This document shows positions 8,750-17,030 of a stretch of DNA of 64,000 nt, one piece after another. The notes below the pieces were generated by a model that worked only from the letters and a program-made list of their open reading frames with translations, did no database searches and was not told the origin of the DNA. A program made the position numbers and the translations under genes. The number at the start of each line of letters is the position of its first letter. The stretch's first letter is position 1. This DNA is from Marinobacter sp. F3R11 (lineage in GTDB: Bacteria; Pseudomonadota; Gammaproteobacteria; Pseudomonadales; Oleiphilaceae): NCBI RefSeq assembly GCF_003318275.1, contig NZ_QOCH01000013.1:62001-126000 (forward strand), given 5' to 3'.

Positions 8750-9904
8750 TCAGATGCCAACAGAGATCGACAAGGAAAAATCAGGGCTGGAAGGCATCAG
8801 AACCGCGGTGTTCGAGGCGTTAAGCATTTGCCCCACGCTCATGTCCGCGCGAAAATCTCTTGAGTAGAGTTGAAGGGATATTTCACCTGTGCTGGTGCTG
8901 CCGAAACGATCAGACTGTGCGGCTGAATAAGGCGCCCACCCTTGCAGCAATGAAAACGTAACCGTTGAATTGAATTCAGATGCAAACGGCCAGTGGTAAT
9001 CCGGGCTGCGCGCATTCACGCGGAGCCAGCCACCCTCCGAAACACGTACAGACTGGCCGTTAAACCCTTTCATCATTGCCGGGCCTGCAATACTCAGGTA
9101 CTCGGAGGTTGGCAGATCTTCTGGTGCAAACTGATAGCGCCCTCGAAGCCCGAGACTCCAGTCCAGCACCTCCCGACTGAGAGATGCCGCAATGGCCAGT
9201 TTATGGAAACCATCAAAATCGCTGCTAGTGCCGGACAGACTGACAGTTTCCCTTGAGTCCAGCCCTCCGATGGCTGTCAAAGACGTTGTTGCATACAGCC
9301 CGCCAAACAGCGCCCGCGAAGCTGAGCCTTGCAGGCCAAAGCTCGATAGCCGATGGGTAGAATCTTCTACCCATAGAGAATCTTCAAACGCACTTGCGTT
9401 ACCACTCGTATGGGAAAAAATGCTGTCGACTTCAATACCCTGCCAGGACCAGAGAGAACGGTTACCCGCTATTTTCAGGTTGCGGTGTTTCCCCCGGGTA
9501 TTATAACGCTGTCCGGAACCACTCACGGCTCCCGCATAATCCCTGTTTTCAAGGTCAATCCGAAAATTGTTGCCCGCCAGAGGAAAAGAGTACCGCAAGG
9601 CGAATGTTGTGGATTCGGCACTACCTTCCCTGGCAACAGAATCACTGAAATCGAGACCAAGAACATGCTGGGACCAGATCAGGTTACTGCTCGTCAGGTT
9701 GAGACGGCCATCTGCTCTTTCGCTGGTCTGGCTGGAATCGCCGGAAAATTCCGTATGGGAAGCCAGGTATCGGGTAACCGACTGAAGCAGATCCGCAGGA
9801 TAAAGGTCCCACAAGGGGGACTCGGAAGAAGATCTCCCGTTGTTAGCTGAAACCTGGCTGACAACTGTGCCAAAAATCAGGACTGTCAGCAGAAAACGCC
9901 CCAC
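8750..9904 (-). CDS. Outer-membrane beta-barrel, TpsB (FhaC/ShlB)-like, without POTRA domains
   Basis: 384 aa with a Sec signal (MGRFLLTVLIFGTVVSQVSA) and a GTG start preceded by GAGG. The rest is rich in alternating beta-strand patterns. A segment at about residues 270-298 (YLSIAGPAMMKGFNG, then GGWLRVN) resembles the lid-loop region of two-partner secretion transporters, with KGF in place of the usual RG(Y/F). FhaC-type proteins are about 550 aa and carry two POTRA domains before the barrel; here only about 50 residues precede the first strands. It lies 115 bases upstream of opgG, same strand. The family call is tentative and the substrate unknown. Confidence 0.55.
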   Translation of the reverse strand: MGRFLLTVLIFGTVVSQVSANNGRSSSESPLWDLYPADLLQSVTRYLASHTEFSGDSSQTSERADGRLNLTSSNLIWSQHVLGLDFSDSVAREGSAESTTFALRYSFPLAGNNFRIDLENRDYAGAVSGSGQRYNTRGKHRNLKIAGNRSLWSWQGIEVDSIFSHTSGNASAFEDSLWVEDSTHRLSSFGLQGSASRALFGGLYATTSLTAIGGLDSRETVSLSGTSSDFDGFHKLAIAASLSREVLDWSLGLRGRYQFAPEDLPTSEYLSIAGPAMMKGFNGQSVRVSEGGWLRVNARSPDYHWPFASEFNSTVTFSLLQGWAPYSAAQSDRFGSTSTGEISLQLYSRDFRADMSVGQMLNASNTAVLMPSSPDFSLSISVGI

Positions 9905-10219
9905 AGAAAAACCTCATTGAAGAATAGAACCGGAATTACGGTACTTTAAAGTAGCAGGATCACTGTAAAAAAACCCAGCGCCAAAATCCAGTGACAGTTT
10001 CCAAACATTACAAATTTAATATTCCAGAAAACAGTAGGTTATGGCGACATTTAAATGTATGAGATGAGATATCTCAGGCATGCTGCCGACGCAGCAAGAG
10101 CTCAAGCAACAATTACAAAAGGTAATGAATACCGGTGTCCCCTCCTCTCACGCCGATAACTTGGTAAACTCCTGTAAAATGATAGAAACTCTTCTGATAC
10201 CGACCAAAGGACGAATGAC
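9905..10219. other. Intergenic region between the glucan operon and galU
   Basis: Region between divergent genes. It holds three perfect 12-bp palindromes: TACTTTAAAGTA (9942-9953), ACATTTAAATGT (10047-10058) and TGAGATATCTCA (10065-10076), plus a possible 47-codon ORF listed separately. I see no convincing consensus promoter, though both flanking genes need one here. Confidence 0.5.
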
Positions 10220-10223
10220 ATGA
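10080..10223 (+). CDS. Possible small leader ORF overlapping galU
   Basis: An open frame of 47 codons starting MLPTQQELKQQLQK, hydrophilic and probably helical. Its stop overlaps the galU start codon as ATGA, a typical translational-coupling arrangement. An AGG lies almost against the ATG, so there is no well-spaced ribosome site. It may be a real small protein, a regulatory leader peptide, or chance. No family recognised. Confidence 0.3.
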   Translation: MLPTQQELKQQLQKVMNTGVPSSHADNLVNSCKMIETLLIPTKGRMT

Positions 10224-11059
10224 TTAAAAAGTGCCTCTTCCCTGTTGCCGGCTACGGCACACGCTTTCTCCCGGCAACAAAAGCAATGCCGAAAGAAATT
10301 CTGCCCGTTGTTAACAAACCGCTTGTTCAATACGGCGTTGAAGAAGCAGCAGAAGCCGGTATTCATGAATTCGGATTTGTGACTGGCCGCGGCAAGCGCG
10401 CAATAGAAGATCATTTTGATATCAGCTATGAACTGGAGCATCAGATTGCAGGGTCAGGCAAAGAAGACTTACTGACATCCATTCGTGACCTGATCGACCA
10501 CAATACGTTTGCCTTTACCCGTCAGGTTGAGATGAAAGGGCTTGGCCATGCCATTCTCAGTGGCCGCAATCTGGTAGGCGACAACCCCTTTGCTGTTGTG
10601 CTGGCGGATGACTTTTGCGTGGGTCCTGGTGAAGGTGAAGACGGCGTTATGGCACAGATGGTCAAACTGTATAACCAGTTCCGCTGCTCCATTGTAGCTA
10701 TTGAAGAAGTTCCGGCTGATGAAACCCACAAATACGGCGTTATTGCCGGCGAATCCATGAAAGATGGCCTGTACCGCATCACCGACATGGTAGAAAAACC
10801 AGCTCCCGAAGACGCGCCCAGCAATATGGCGATCATCGGCCGTTACATTCTCACCCCGGATATTTTCGACATTCTGGAGCGTACACCCGCAGGCAAAAAC
10901 GGCGAAATCCAGATTACCGATGCATTGCTCCAACAGGCAAAAAACGGCTGCGTACTGGCATACCAGTTCAAAGGCCAGCGTTTTGACTGCGGCAGTATTG
11001 ATGGTTTTGTAGAGGCCACGAATTACGTGTACGAAAATATCTACAAAAAGCAGAAATAA
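10220..11059 (+). CDS. galU: UTP-glucose-1-phosphate uridylyltransferase
   Basis: 279 aa nucleotidyltransferase making UDP-glucose from UTP and glucose 1-phosphate in the cytoplasm. The amino end KCLFPVAGYGTRFLPATKAMPKE has the G-x-G-T-R nucleotide motif and the catalytic lysine of GalU. Further blocks are VVLADDFC, EKPAPEDAPSNMAIIGRY and GEIQITDA. Start ATG with AAAGGA upstream. UDP-glucose is the donor for OpgH, transcribed divergently next door, and the substrate of Ugd and GalE elsewhere in this window. Confidence 0.96.
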   Translation: MIKKCLFPVAGYGTRFLPATKAMPKEILPVVNKPLVQYGVEEAAEAGIHEFGFVTGRGKRAIEDHFDISYELEHQIAGSGKEDLLTSIRDLIDHNTFAFTRQVEMKGLGHAILSGRNLVGDNPFAVVLADDFCVGPGEGEDGVMAQMVKLYNQFRCSIVAIEEVPADETHKYGVIAGESMKDGLYRITDMVEKPAPEDAPSNMAIIGRYILTPDIFDILERTPAGKNGEIQITDALLQQAKNGCVLAYQFKGQRFDCGSIDGFVEATNYVYENIYKKQK

Positions 11060-11089
11060 GGGAGCTGGACAAGCCCGGGATTGCCCCGT

Positions 11090-11506
11090 TCAGGCACCCA
11101 GAATCTGCAAGATCATGCGCCGGTTTTCCTCAGTTGTCTTACGGAACCGGCGCAGTAGTTTTACTTCTTCCCCTGAGAGCTGAACCCGGTTTATTTCCTT
11201 TTCCAGCTCTTTCAGTGCATTCGAGAGGTCATCGCTTTCGCTGAACGCCAGTCCCGGGAGTTCAAGCTGGCCTTCGTCTCCGGACCCCGCAAGATCGAGC
11301 AGGTTTTCCAAAGGGGTTTCAGTTTTTATGCAGAAATCCAGCAACGCTGTCACATCAGGGTAGGTGCGCTGCCTTACATCCGATGCCTCCCAGCTTTTAA
11401 CCTGCGCCTCTTCCACGCCACAGATCTCAGCCACGTCCTGACAGGATAAGCGCCCTGCCTCACGCATCTGCCGCAGCCGGCGGTTGAATGTCTGCAGGTA
11501 ACGCAT
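11090..11506 (-). CDS. XRE-type HTH regulator
   Basis: 138 aa. The ATG at 11506 has a TGAGG ribosome site, giving MRYLQTFNRRLRQM. Residues about 8-65 form a helix-turn-helix of the Cro/CI (XRE) type, with LSCQDVAEICGVEEAQVKSWE typical of the fold, and the carboxyl half is a charged helical region (KELEKEINRV, LLRRFRKTTEENRRMILQIL). It converges on galU with 30 bases between the stops. DNA target and signal are not visible. Confidence 0.7.
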   Translation of the reverse strand: MRYLQTFNRRLRQMREAGRLSCQDVAEICGVEEAQVKSWEASDVRQRTYPDVTALLDFCIKTETPLENLLDLAGSGDEGQLELPGLAFSESDDLSNALKELEKEINRVQLSGEEVKLLRRFRKTTEENRRMILQILGA

Positions 11507-11724
11507 GGTATTCGCCTCAGAAAAATTGACCGGAAATGTAAGCCAAGCAGGAAATGTAACGTACATATAGTGTTGAGCACAATCGGCCCATACTGATTTG
11601 AACGCTTTGTGAAAGTAATCACAGGAATTAACTGTGCGGATCCAATTATCGACTATATTTTAGCCATTGCAGACTAACCATCTGTATGTTTGTCAGACAA
11701 CACTATAAAAATAAGGACAGACAA

Positions 11725-12798
11725 ATGCCCGGTAAGGCGATCCTGGTCGGTTTGTTTACAGCCTCCGTTGTTGTCGGCACAGGATATCTGTTGTCAGACA
11801 ATAATAACTTTAATTTTGACTGGAGCACGCGATCCGCAGAGCAGGATTACCCGGATAGACCATCCGGGTCAGGCTCTCATCCCGGGCCACTGCAGATAGC
11901 AGCCGGCATTCAGAAAAAACCTCCATCAGATAATCCGATTGGCTTCATGTTATCAACGGTAGCCGACCAATATAGCCAGTCAATTCGTTATCCTCCCTGG
12001 TCTGTACCTTTAACCAAAGCCCAGGCACAGGGGTACCTCGGAAATCACTATGAGCCAGTGGTATTGCCCCTGGAAAACGGAGGAGAGTTTACGGTAACCC
12101 TGGACAAATTCCGCTTCACCCGGGGTGAAGACATTCTTGTCGTTGCCTCATTGCAAGGGCCTCAGGTGATGGGCCATTCACTTCAGGCAACTCTTGAGAA
12201 TACTGAGTCCAGGGAGCCTGCCGGAAGCAAGACACTGGAACAGGACGGCCAGACCGGTTACTACCAGGGCAGTCTGAGCAGCGATGAAGAGCCCGGAGAA
12301 TACCGGCTTATTGTAGAAGCAAACATTGACGGAAAACCTGTCCGGCATGCATCAACCCTGACCATAGAACCTTATCTTGGTGACTTTGAAGGGCTGGAAG
12401 ATACATACCTCAGTAACAACAACCTGATCATCCCGGTAAACTTTTCACCTCAGGCTTCGGGGTTCTATGCCTTATCTGCCCAGCTCTATTACGGGCAGCA
12501 ACCAGTGGCACAACTTCAGGCGGAAAAACGCCTGGACAGAACATCAGATTCCATATCCCTGAAAGCTCACGGCACCCTCCTCGCTAATAGATCGTTCAAG
12601 GGCAAGTTCCAGCTGCGCAACTTGCAGATCCGCCAACTGCCGGCTTTGCCAGGAGACCGCACCCATTACGCCTATGGCCCGGATGACGGATACGAATTCG
12701 AACCGCCGGATCTTGATGACCTGAGTGATACTCCGGCGGTGAATCCCGAATCGGAACAACGTGCAGCTCTGCTGAAACAGCTGGCTGACAAGTTCTGA
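11725..12798 (+). CDS. Exported or membrane-anchored beta-sandwich protein paired with the lipase-like gene
   Basis: 357 aa, starting at an ATG with AAGGA seven bases upstream. The amino end has one hydrophobic segment (AILVGLFTASVVVGTGYLL) that is a signal peptide or anchor, then a low-complexity linker. The rest looks like Ig-like beta-sandwich modules, e.g. FTVTLDKFRFTRGEDILVVASL and GEYRLIVEANIDG. It may belong to the DUF4785 group, but I am unsure. It lies 36 bases before the hydrolase gene on the same strand, so a chaperone, inhibitor or processing role for the hydrolase is possible (inference). Confidence 0.6.
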   Translation: MPGKAILVGLFTASVVVGTGYLLSDNNNFNFDWSTRSAEQDYPDRPSGSGSHPGPLQIAAGIQKKPPSDNPIGFMLSTVADQYSQSIRYPPWSVPLTKAQAQGYLGNHYEPVVLPLENGGEFTVTLDKFRFTRGEDILVVASLQGPQVMGHSLQATLENTESREPAGSKTLEQDGQTGYYQGSLSSDEEPGEYRLIVEANIDGKPVRHASTLTIEPYLGDFEGLEDTYLSNNNLIIPVNFSPQASGFYALSAQLYYGQQPVAQLQAEKRLDRTSDSISLKAHGTLLANRSFKGKFQLRNLQIRQLPALPGDRTHYAYGPDDGYEFEPPDLDDLSDTPAVNPESEQRAALLKQLADKF

Positions 12799-12834
12799 GG
12801 TACCACAATAATAACCAAGCAAAACGGAGCAATC

Positions 12835-13923
12835 ATGACAACAATAAAAACCCGATATGCCTGTAAAGTTGCACTGGCGACAGCGCTTGCCAGCAGTATG
12901 ATGGCCGGAACGGCCCAGGCACAGCTTGCCGGACACAATGTCATACTGGTTCACGGATTTCAGATGGAAGACCTCTCGTCGCCGCCCACCGATCTGCAGG
13001 CGATTAAAGACGCAGGTGAGGATTACTGGCAGACATTCTGGCTGTCCCGCTCAGAAGCCCGCATTGACTGGCCAAGCGACGGACGTATCGAAGGCACCAT
13101 CGCACAAAGGGCTTACGAGCAAATCCGCGAAATAAGCCAACAAGGGCTGTGCAACGACTTCTGCATAGTAGTCTCCCACTCAACCGGTGACCTGGTTACA
13201 CGCTACCTGTTGGACAACCAGGCTCGCTGGCTGCAGAACGAAGGTTTGCCTCCGCTGAAGATCCTGGCGTCCATCGACTATGCCGGAGCTGGGGGTGGTA
13301 CAGAACTGGCCAACCTCGCCATGAGCCTTGCGTACAATCCTACCTGGTACAACTGGGCTCTTCGTGCCGCTGTACAGGTGTTCACAGGTATAGAGCCAGA
13401 GCCTGGCAAGATGGGAGTAGTAAATGACCTGCAAACCAACACCGCCAGAAACCTTGCATTGAGCCCGAACTCAATCCCGAGACTGCGCTTCGTAGCCGGA
13501 GGATCACCCTACGCGGGCATCACCAAACCATTTATATCCGGCACTGACGATGGCGTTGTACCCACGCATTCCGCGTGTGGGGCCACCTCAGCCCAGGGTA
13601 TTGATTCCTGCTCCGGGAGTCTGAGTCTCGCTGGAAAAGTAACCAGCCAGGATGGCCCGTCTGGCCTTTACTACAACCATTACCCGATACTGATGAATGA
13701 TGGCGTTACCCATGGCGGTGTATTGGGCACGGAAACTGGCAATATCTCAGTGCCAGTCGTGAACAACACAACCCTGAATGGCCTTCAGGTCGACTTTGCC
13801 AGCAGAAGTTACAGCCAGCGACCCTGGTGGAAGCTGTGGGGTTCCAAAGACAAATTCATCGAGGTTCCAGGTTCAGATCAGACCGACATGTCGTCACTGG
13901 TTTATTCTACCCTCAACAATTAA
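12835..13923 (+). CDS. Secreted lipase-like alpha/beta hydrolase
   Basis: 362 aa with a Sec signal peptide ending near GTAQAQ (about residue 30). The lipase oxyanion motif HGF is at residues 40-42. The nucleophile elbow reads V-S-H-S-T-G with the candidate serine at 116; the first glycine of the usual GxSxG is a serine. A GTDDGVVPTHSACG segment and a later HYPILMNDGVTHGG segment could supply the acid and histidine of the triad. Six cysteines suggest disulfides and an extracytoplasmic location. It probably hydrolyses esters or lipids outside the cell; the substrate is unknown. Confidence 0.7.
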   Translation: MTTIKTRYACKVALATALASSMMAGTAQAQLAGHNVILVHGFQMEDLSSPPTDLQAIKDAGEDYWQTFWLSRSEARIDWPSDGRIEGTIAQRAYEQIREISQQGLCNDFCIVVSHSTGDLVTRYLLDNQARWLQNEGLPPLKILASIDYAGAGGGTELANLAMSLAYNPTWYNWALRAAVQVFTGIEPEPGKMGVVNDLQTNTARNLALSPNSIPRLRFVAGGSPYAGITKPFISGTDDGVVPTHSACGATSAQGIDSCSGSLSLAGKVTSQDGPSGLYYNHYPILMNDGVTHGGVLGTETGNISVPVVNNTTLNGLQVDFASRSYSQRPWWKLWGSKDKFIEVPGSDQTDMSSLVYSTLNN

Positions 13924-13956
13924 CAACAGAAGACAAAGGCTTGCAGGGATTCTTAA

Positions 13957-13986
13957 CGGCTCATGGACGAGCCGGCTTTCTTTTTT
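13957..13986 (+). terminator. Rho-independent terminator after the lipase-like gene
   Basis: Six-base-pair stem CGGCTC / GAGCCG with a six-base loop, followed by a T-rich run. It lies 34 bases after the hydrolase stop. Confidence 0.8.
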
Positions 13987-14047
13987 ACTTCGCAAACTAT
14001 ACATTGTCGCGCTACACCACTTCCCTTACCCTAGCGCTGCCTAAACC

Positions 14048-14998
14048 ATGTCCGACGCTCATAAATCAGATCTCCTTCTTGTTATCGTCACCCTGCTGGC
14101 AGCCATAAGCTGGATTTTCTCCAAAGAAGCTGTGTTGCTCATGCCACCGTTGCTATTTATGGGATTGCGGTTTCTGATCGCCGGCGGCCTTCTGGCTGTG
14201 TTTGCCTGGCGGCCTCTGATGCGCCTGACAGCAGATCAGCTCAAACGTGGCGTGGGTGTCGGGCTGGTGTTTGGCATTGCCATGTGTTTCTGGGTGATGG
14301 GCTTGTTTCACGGAACCAGCATGGGTGAAGGGGCATTTATCACCAGCCTTGGCGTGGTCATTGTGCCTGTAATCGCCCGCCTGGCATTCAAAGAAGCGCA
14401 GCCACTGAGCACCTGGCTTGCTATCCCCGTTGCCATTGCCGGACTGGCTCTGCTCTCCCTTCGTAATGGGTTTCAGCCAGAACCCGGCCAGATATTCTTT
14501 GTTGTGGCCGCCACCATCTTTGCGCTGTATTTCACCCTGAACACCCGAGCTGCAAATCAGCGTACGGTTATCAATCGCGAGGGTAAAACCATTGAAAAGC
14601 AGAGGGTTCCCGCGCTGCCGCTAACGGCTATCGCGCTGATTACTGTCGGGTTCGTAACCATGACTATATCGTCGATTCTGGAGCCCTGGAAGCCAACCTT
14701 CAGCACCCCCCCTCCACTACTCATCTGGTGGATTATTGCCAGCGCAACAATCGGCACCGCGGGGCGCTTTCTTGTACAAACCTATGCCCAAAGTCTGTCT
14801 GCCCACAGCCATGGCGCCGTTATTCTGGTTCTGGAACCCGTCTGGGTATCACTATTTGCCGCAGGATGGTTTGGTGAGACCATGTCACCAACGCAACTGG
14901 CCGGTTGCGGGCTAATCTTTGCGGCTCTCATAGTGAACCGCTGGAGCGCTCTGAGTAACGCACTTAAAGCGTCTCTGCGGAAAAGAAAAACCGGATAA
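14048..14998 (+). CDS. EamA-family (DMT) transporter
   Basis: 316 aa inner-membrane protein with about ten hydrophobic segments in two EamA repeats (roughly residues 8-135 and 155-300), typical of drug/metabolite exporters. SKEAVLLMPPLLFMGLRFLIAG in the first repeat and a GAVILVLEPVWVSLFAAGWF region in the second are family-like. The cytoplasmic loop between repeats (about residues 165-190) is longer than usual. Start ATG lacks an obvious ribosome site. Substrate cannot be predicted. Confidence 0.82.
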   Translation: MSDAHKSDLLLVIVTLLAAISWIFSKEAVLLMPPLLFMGLRFLIAGGLLAVFAWRPLMRLTADQLKRGVGVGLVFGIAMCFWVMGLFHGTSMGEGAFITSLGVVIVPVIARLAFKEAQPLSTWLAIPVAIAGLALLSLRNGFQPEPGQIFFVVAATIFALYFTLNTRAANQRTVINREGKTIEKQRVPALPLTAIALITVGFVTMTISSILEPWKPTFSTPPPLLIWWIIASATIGTAGRFLVQTYAQSLSAHSHGAVILVLEPVWVSLFAAGWFGETMSPTQLAGCGLIFAALIVNRWSALSNALKASLRKRKTG

Positions 14999-15004
14999 AA
15001 GAGG

Positions 15005-15033
15005 TTGACCCAAAACCCCGGAGTCAGTATATT
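15005..15033 (+). promoter_or_regulatory. Promoter of tRNA-Val
   Basis: TTGACC (15005-15010), 17-base spacer, TATATT (15028-15033), placed about 20 bases before the mature tRNA. Confidence 0.7.
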
Positions 15034-15053
15034 TCGTCCCCGTTGCAGGACAC

Positions 15054-15130
<77 letters not shown>

Positions 15131-15137
15131 ATTCTGC

Positions 15138-15183
15138 AAAAAAGTCAGTCGCTTGCGCAAGCCGTAGGAACTGGCTTTTTTTT
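15138..15183 (+). terminator. Terminator after tRNA-Val
   Basis: Long stem AAAAAAGTCAGT / ACTGGCTTTTTT (one G-U pair) closing with a T run, immediately downstream of the tRNA. Confidence 0.7.
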
Positions 15184-15343
15184 ATGCCCGCATTTCGTCT
15201 CCACAATACCCTGCACACCTTTTGCTCAGACAATTCAAGCTCTTTACTGTGTCTTTACAGTATTTCAGTGTAATCCTGATTGCATCTGTGAAATCATTAC
15301 ACTGGTAGTACCACATTGTTTTTATAAATGAGAGAGGAAGACC

Positions 15344-15811
15344 ATGCGTAAATCAGGATTTTTTGCGGCCTTGGCATTGAGCGCAGCCATAGCTACACCT
15401 GTTATGGCTCAAATGGATGTGGAAGACCAGATTAAAACCCGTCAGAGCGCGTTTACGTTCGCCGGCTGGAACATGGGCAAAATCAAGGCTCAGGCCATTG
15501 ATGGAGAAGTTGCTTACAACGAGAAGCAGATACTGGCAGCAGCCAACTCCATTGCGGCTGTCGCAAATTCCGGGCTGGGCAGCCTCTTCGGCCCGGGTAC
15601 AGGCATGGACAAAAATGACAACACCAAGCTCAAGCCGGAGTTTTTTGAACAACCGGATAAAGCCCGTGAAGTAGCTATCGGATTTGCCCAGGCTGCAACC
15701 AAGCTTCAGCAAGTCGCTGCCAACGGCGGTGATAAAGCAGCTATCGCAGCCCAGTTCAGTGAAGTTGGCAAATCCTGTAAGGCCTGCCACGACGCATTCC
15801 GCGCCAAGTAA
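15344..15811 (+). CDS. Cytochrome c' (class II c-type cytochrome)
   Basis: 155 aa periplasmic protein with a Sec signal (MRKSGFFAALALSAAIATPVMAQ) and a single heme site CKACH close to the carboxyl end, the layout of the four-helix cytochrome c'/c-556 family. A GAGAGAGGAAG site precedes the ATG. It converges with the cytochrome b561 gene (30 bases between stops), a common pairing. Likely role: electron carrier or NO/peroxide buffering in the periplasm. Confidence 0.9.
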   Translation: MRKSGFFAALALSAAIATPVMAQMDVEDQIKTRQSAFTFAGWNMGKIKAQAIDGEVAYNEKQILAAANSIAAVANSGLGSLFGPGTGMDKNDNTKLKPEFFEQPDKAREVAIGFAQAATKLQQVAANGGDKAAIAAQFSEVGKSCKACHDAFRAK

Positions 15812-15841
15812 GCCCTACAGGCATAACCTTCCTTCCGCTGT

Positions 15842-16525
15842 TTACCAACCCAAATCGGTTGGCGGCGGCGGAGGGGGGGGAAGAAGCCCTCCGCTGGCGA
15901 CCCAGACTGCAAATCCTGCTATCGCCAGTGCGATAATAAAAGCCACCAGGCCACCACCCTTGCGGTCTTTATCCGGAGCTTCTTCTACAAGTTTGCGCCC
16001 GGTAATCATCGGGGCGATCAGGTTATCCTTCTTTATCAGCGTGTAAAAAAACACGCTGGCGATATGCAGGCCAATCAGGCCGTAGATAAACCATTCTGTC
16101 AGTTTATGCCAGGAAGTAATCGTATCGTTCCACCCGGAGGATACCGCGCTGTAGAGCGGTCCATTGAATGCAATGGCATCTGTCGCAAACAAACCAGTAA
16201 CCGCCTGAAAACCCATTAATCCGAGCAGAGCAAGTACTGACAACGCTCCCAGTGGGTTGTGCCCCAAACCTTTCCACTCACCCCTCAGGTAGGCAGCGAT
16301 GGCCGAGGGCCGCGGAATAAATTGTATAAAGCGTGAGTAGGTTGAACCAATGATTCCCCAAACCAACCGAAAGCTGATGAGCCCCACGATGGCAAGGCCG
16401 CAGCGCTCATGCCACAGCATCCAGGTACCACCGAGATTTACCGTTACCAGCGAACCTGTAACTGTGACTACCAGCAACCAGTGAAACAACCGTGTAGGCA
16501 GATCCCACAGGGAAATCGAATTCAT
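15842..16525 (-). CDS. Cytochrome b561-type diheme membrane protein
   Basis: 227 aa inner-membrane protein of the bacterial b561/Ni-Fe hydrogenase b-subunit-like family. Four or five hydrophobic segments are visible, with candidate heme-ligand histidines in RLFHWLL, LWHERCG, SWHKLTE and IGLHIAS. It likely passes electrons between quinones and a periplasmic c-type cytochrome such as the neighbour. The carboxyl end is a seven-proline run, encoded across an eight-base G tract (15873-15880) that could slip and change only the last residues. Confidence 0.87.
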   Translation of the reverse strand: MNSISLWDLPTRLFHWLLVVTVTGSLVTVNLGGTWMLWHERCGLAIVGLISFRLVWGIIGSTYSRFIQFIPRPSAIAAYLRGEWKGLGHNPLGALSVLALLGLMGFQAVTGLFATDAIAFNGPLYSAVSSGWNDTITSWHKLTEWFIYGLIGLHIASVFFYTLIKKDNLIAPMITGRKLVEEAPDKDRKGGGLVAFIIALAIAGFAVWVASGGLLPPPPPPPTDLGW

Positions 16526-16634
16526 TTTCAGTTCCTTATAAGGCTGTCATACATACGTGCAGATTAACCGAACGACCCTGGTTTTGCTTTATACTGCCCA
16601 CCGGAGTTCATCTACCAAATTAAAGGCTTATTCA

Positions 16635-17030
16635 ATGCGAATGGTTATCCGATTTTTCTTCCGGACATTGCGTCTGATTCTGACACCCTTTGTGTTATTG
16701 AGCGAAAAGCTTGGTAACGGCAGGCCTCTGGAACGCAGCCCTGCGGAGCAACAGGAAGCTGATGCCGCCTGCGAACAACTGGTATTGTACCAGTTTAAAA
16801 CCTGCCCATTCTGCGTCAAGGTACGAAAGCAGATAGCGCGGCTTAATCTGAAGATTGAAAAGCGGGACGCCCAGCACAATGAAACCCACCGGGCCGAACT
16901 CGAACAAGGCGGAGGTCAGGTAAAAGTGCCTTGCCTTCGAATCAGCAACCCCGACGGCAGTGAAACCTGGATGTACGAATCCAGTGATATCAACGCCTGG
17001 CTGGAACAGCGCTTCGGGAAAGCTGCCTGA
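16635..17030 (+). CDS. Membrane-anchored glutaredoxin-like protein
   Basis: 131 aa with an N-terminal hydrophobic helix (FFFRTLRLILTPFVLL) and then a glutaredoxin/GST-N fold. The redox motif CPFC lies in LYQFKTCPFCVKVRK, and a cis-proline motif VPCLRI is present. ATG at 16635 has AAAGG eight bases upstream. It is probably a membrane-attached thiol oxidoreductase facing the cytoplasm. Its 3' end overlaps the convergent flavodoxin gene by 41 bases. Confidence 0.85.
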   Translation: MRMVIRFFFRTLRLILTPFVLLSEKLGNGRPLERSPAEQQEADAACEQLVLYQFKTCPFCVKVRKQIARLNLKIEKRDAQHNETHRAELEQGGGQVKVPCLRISNPDGSETWMYESSDINAWLEQRFGKAA

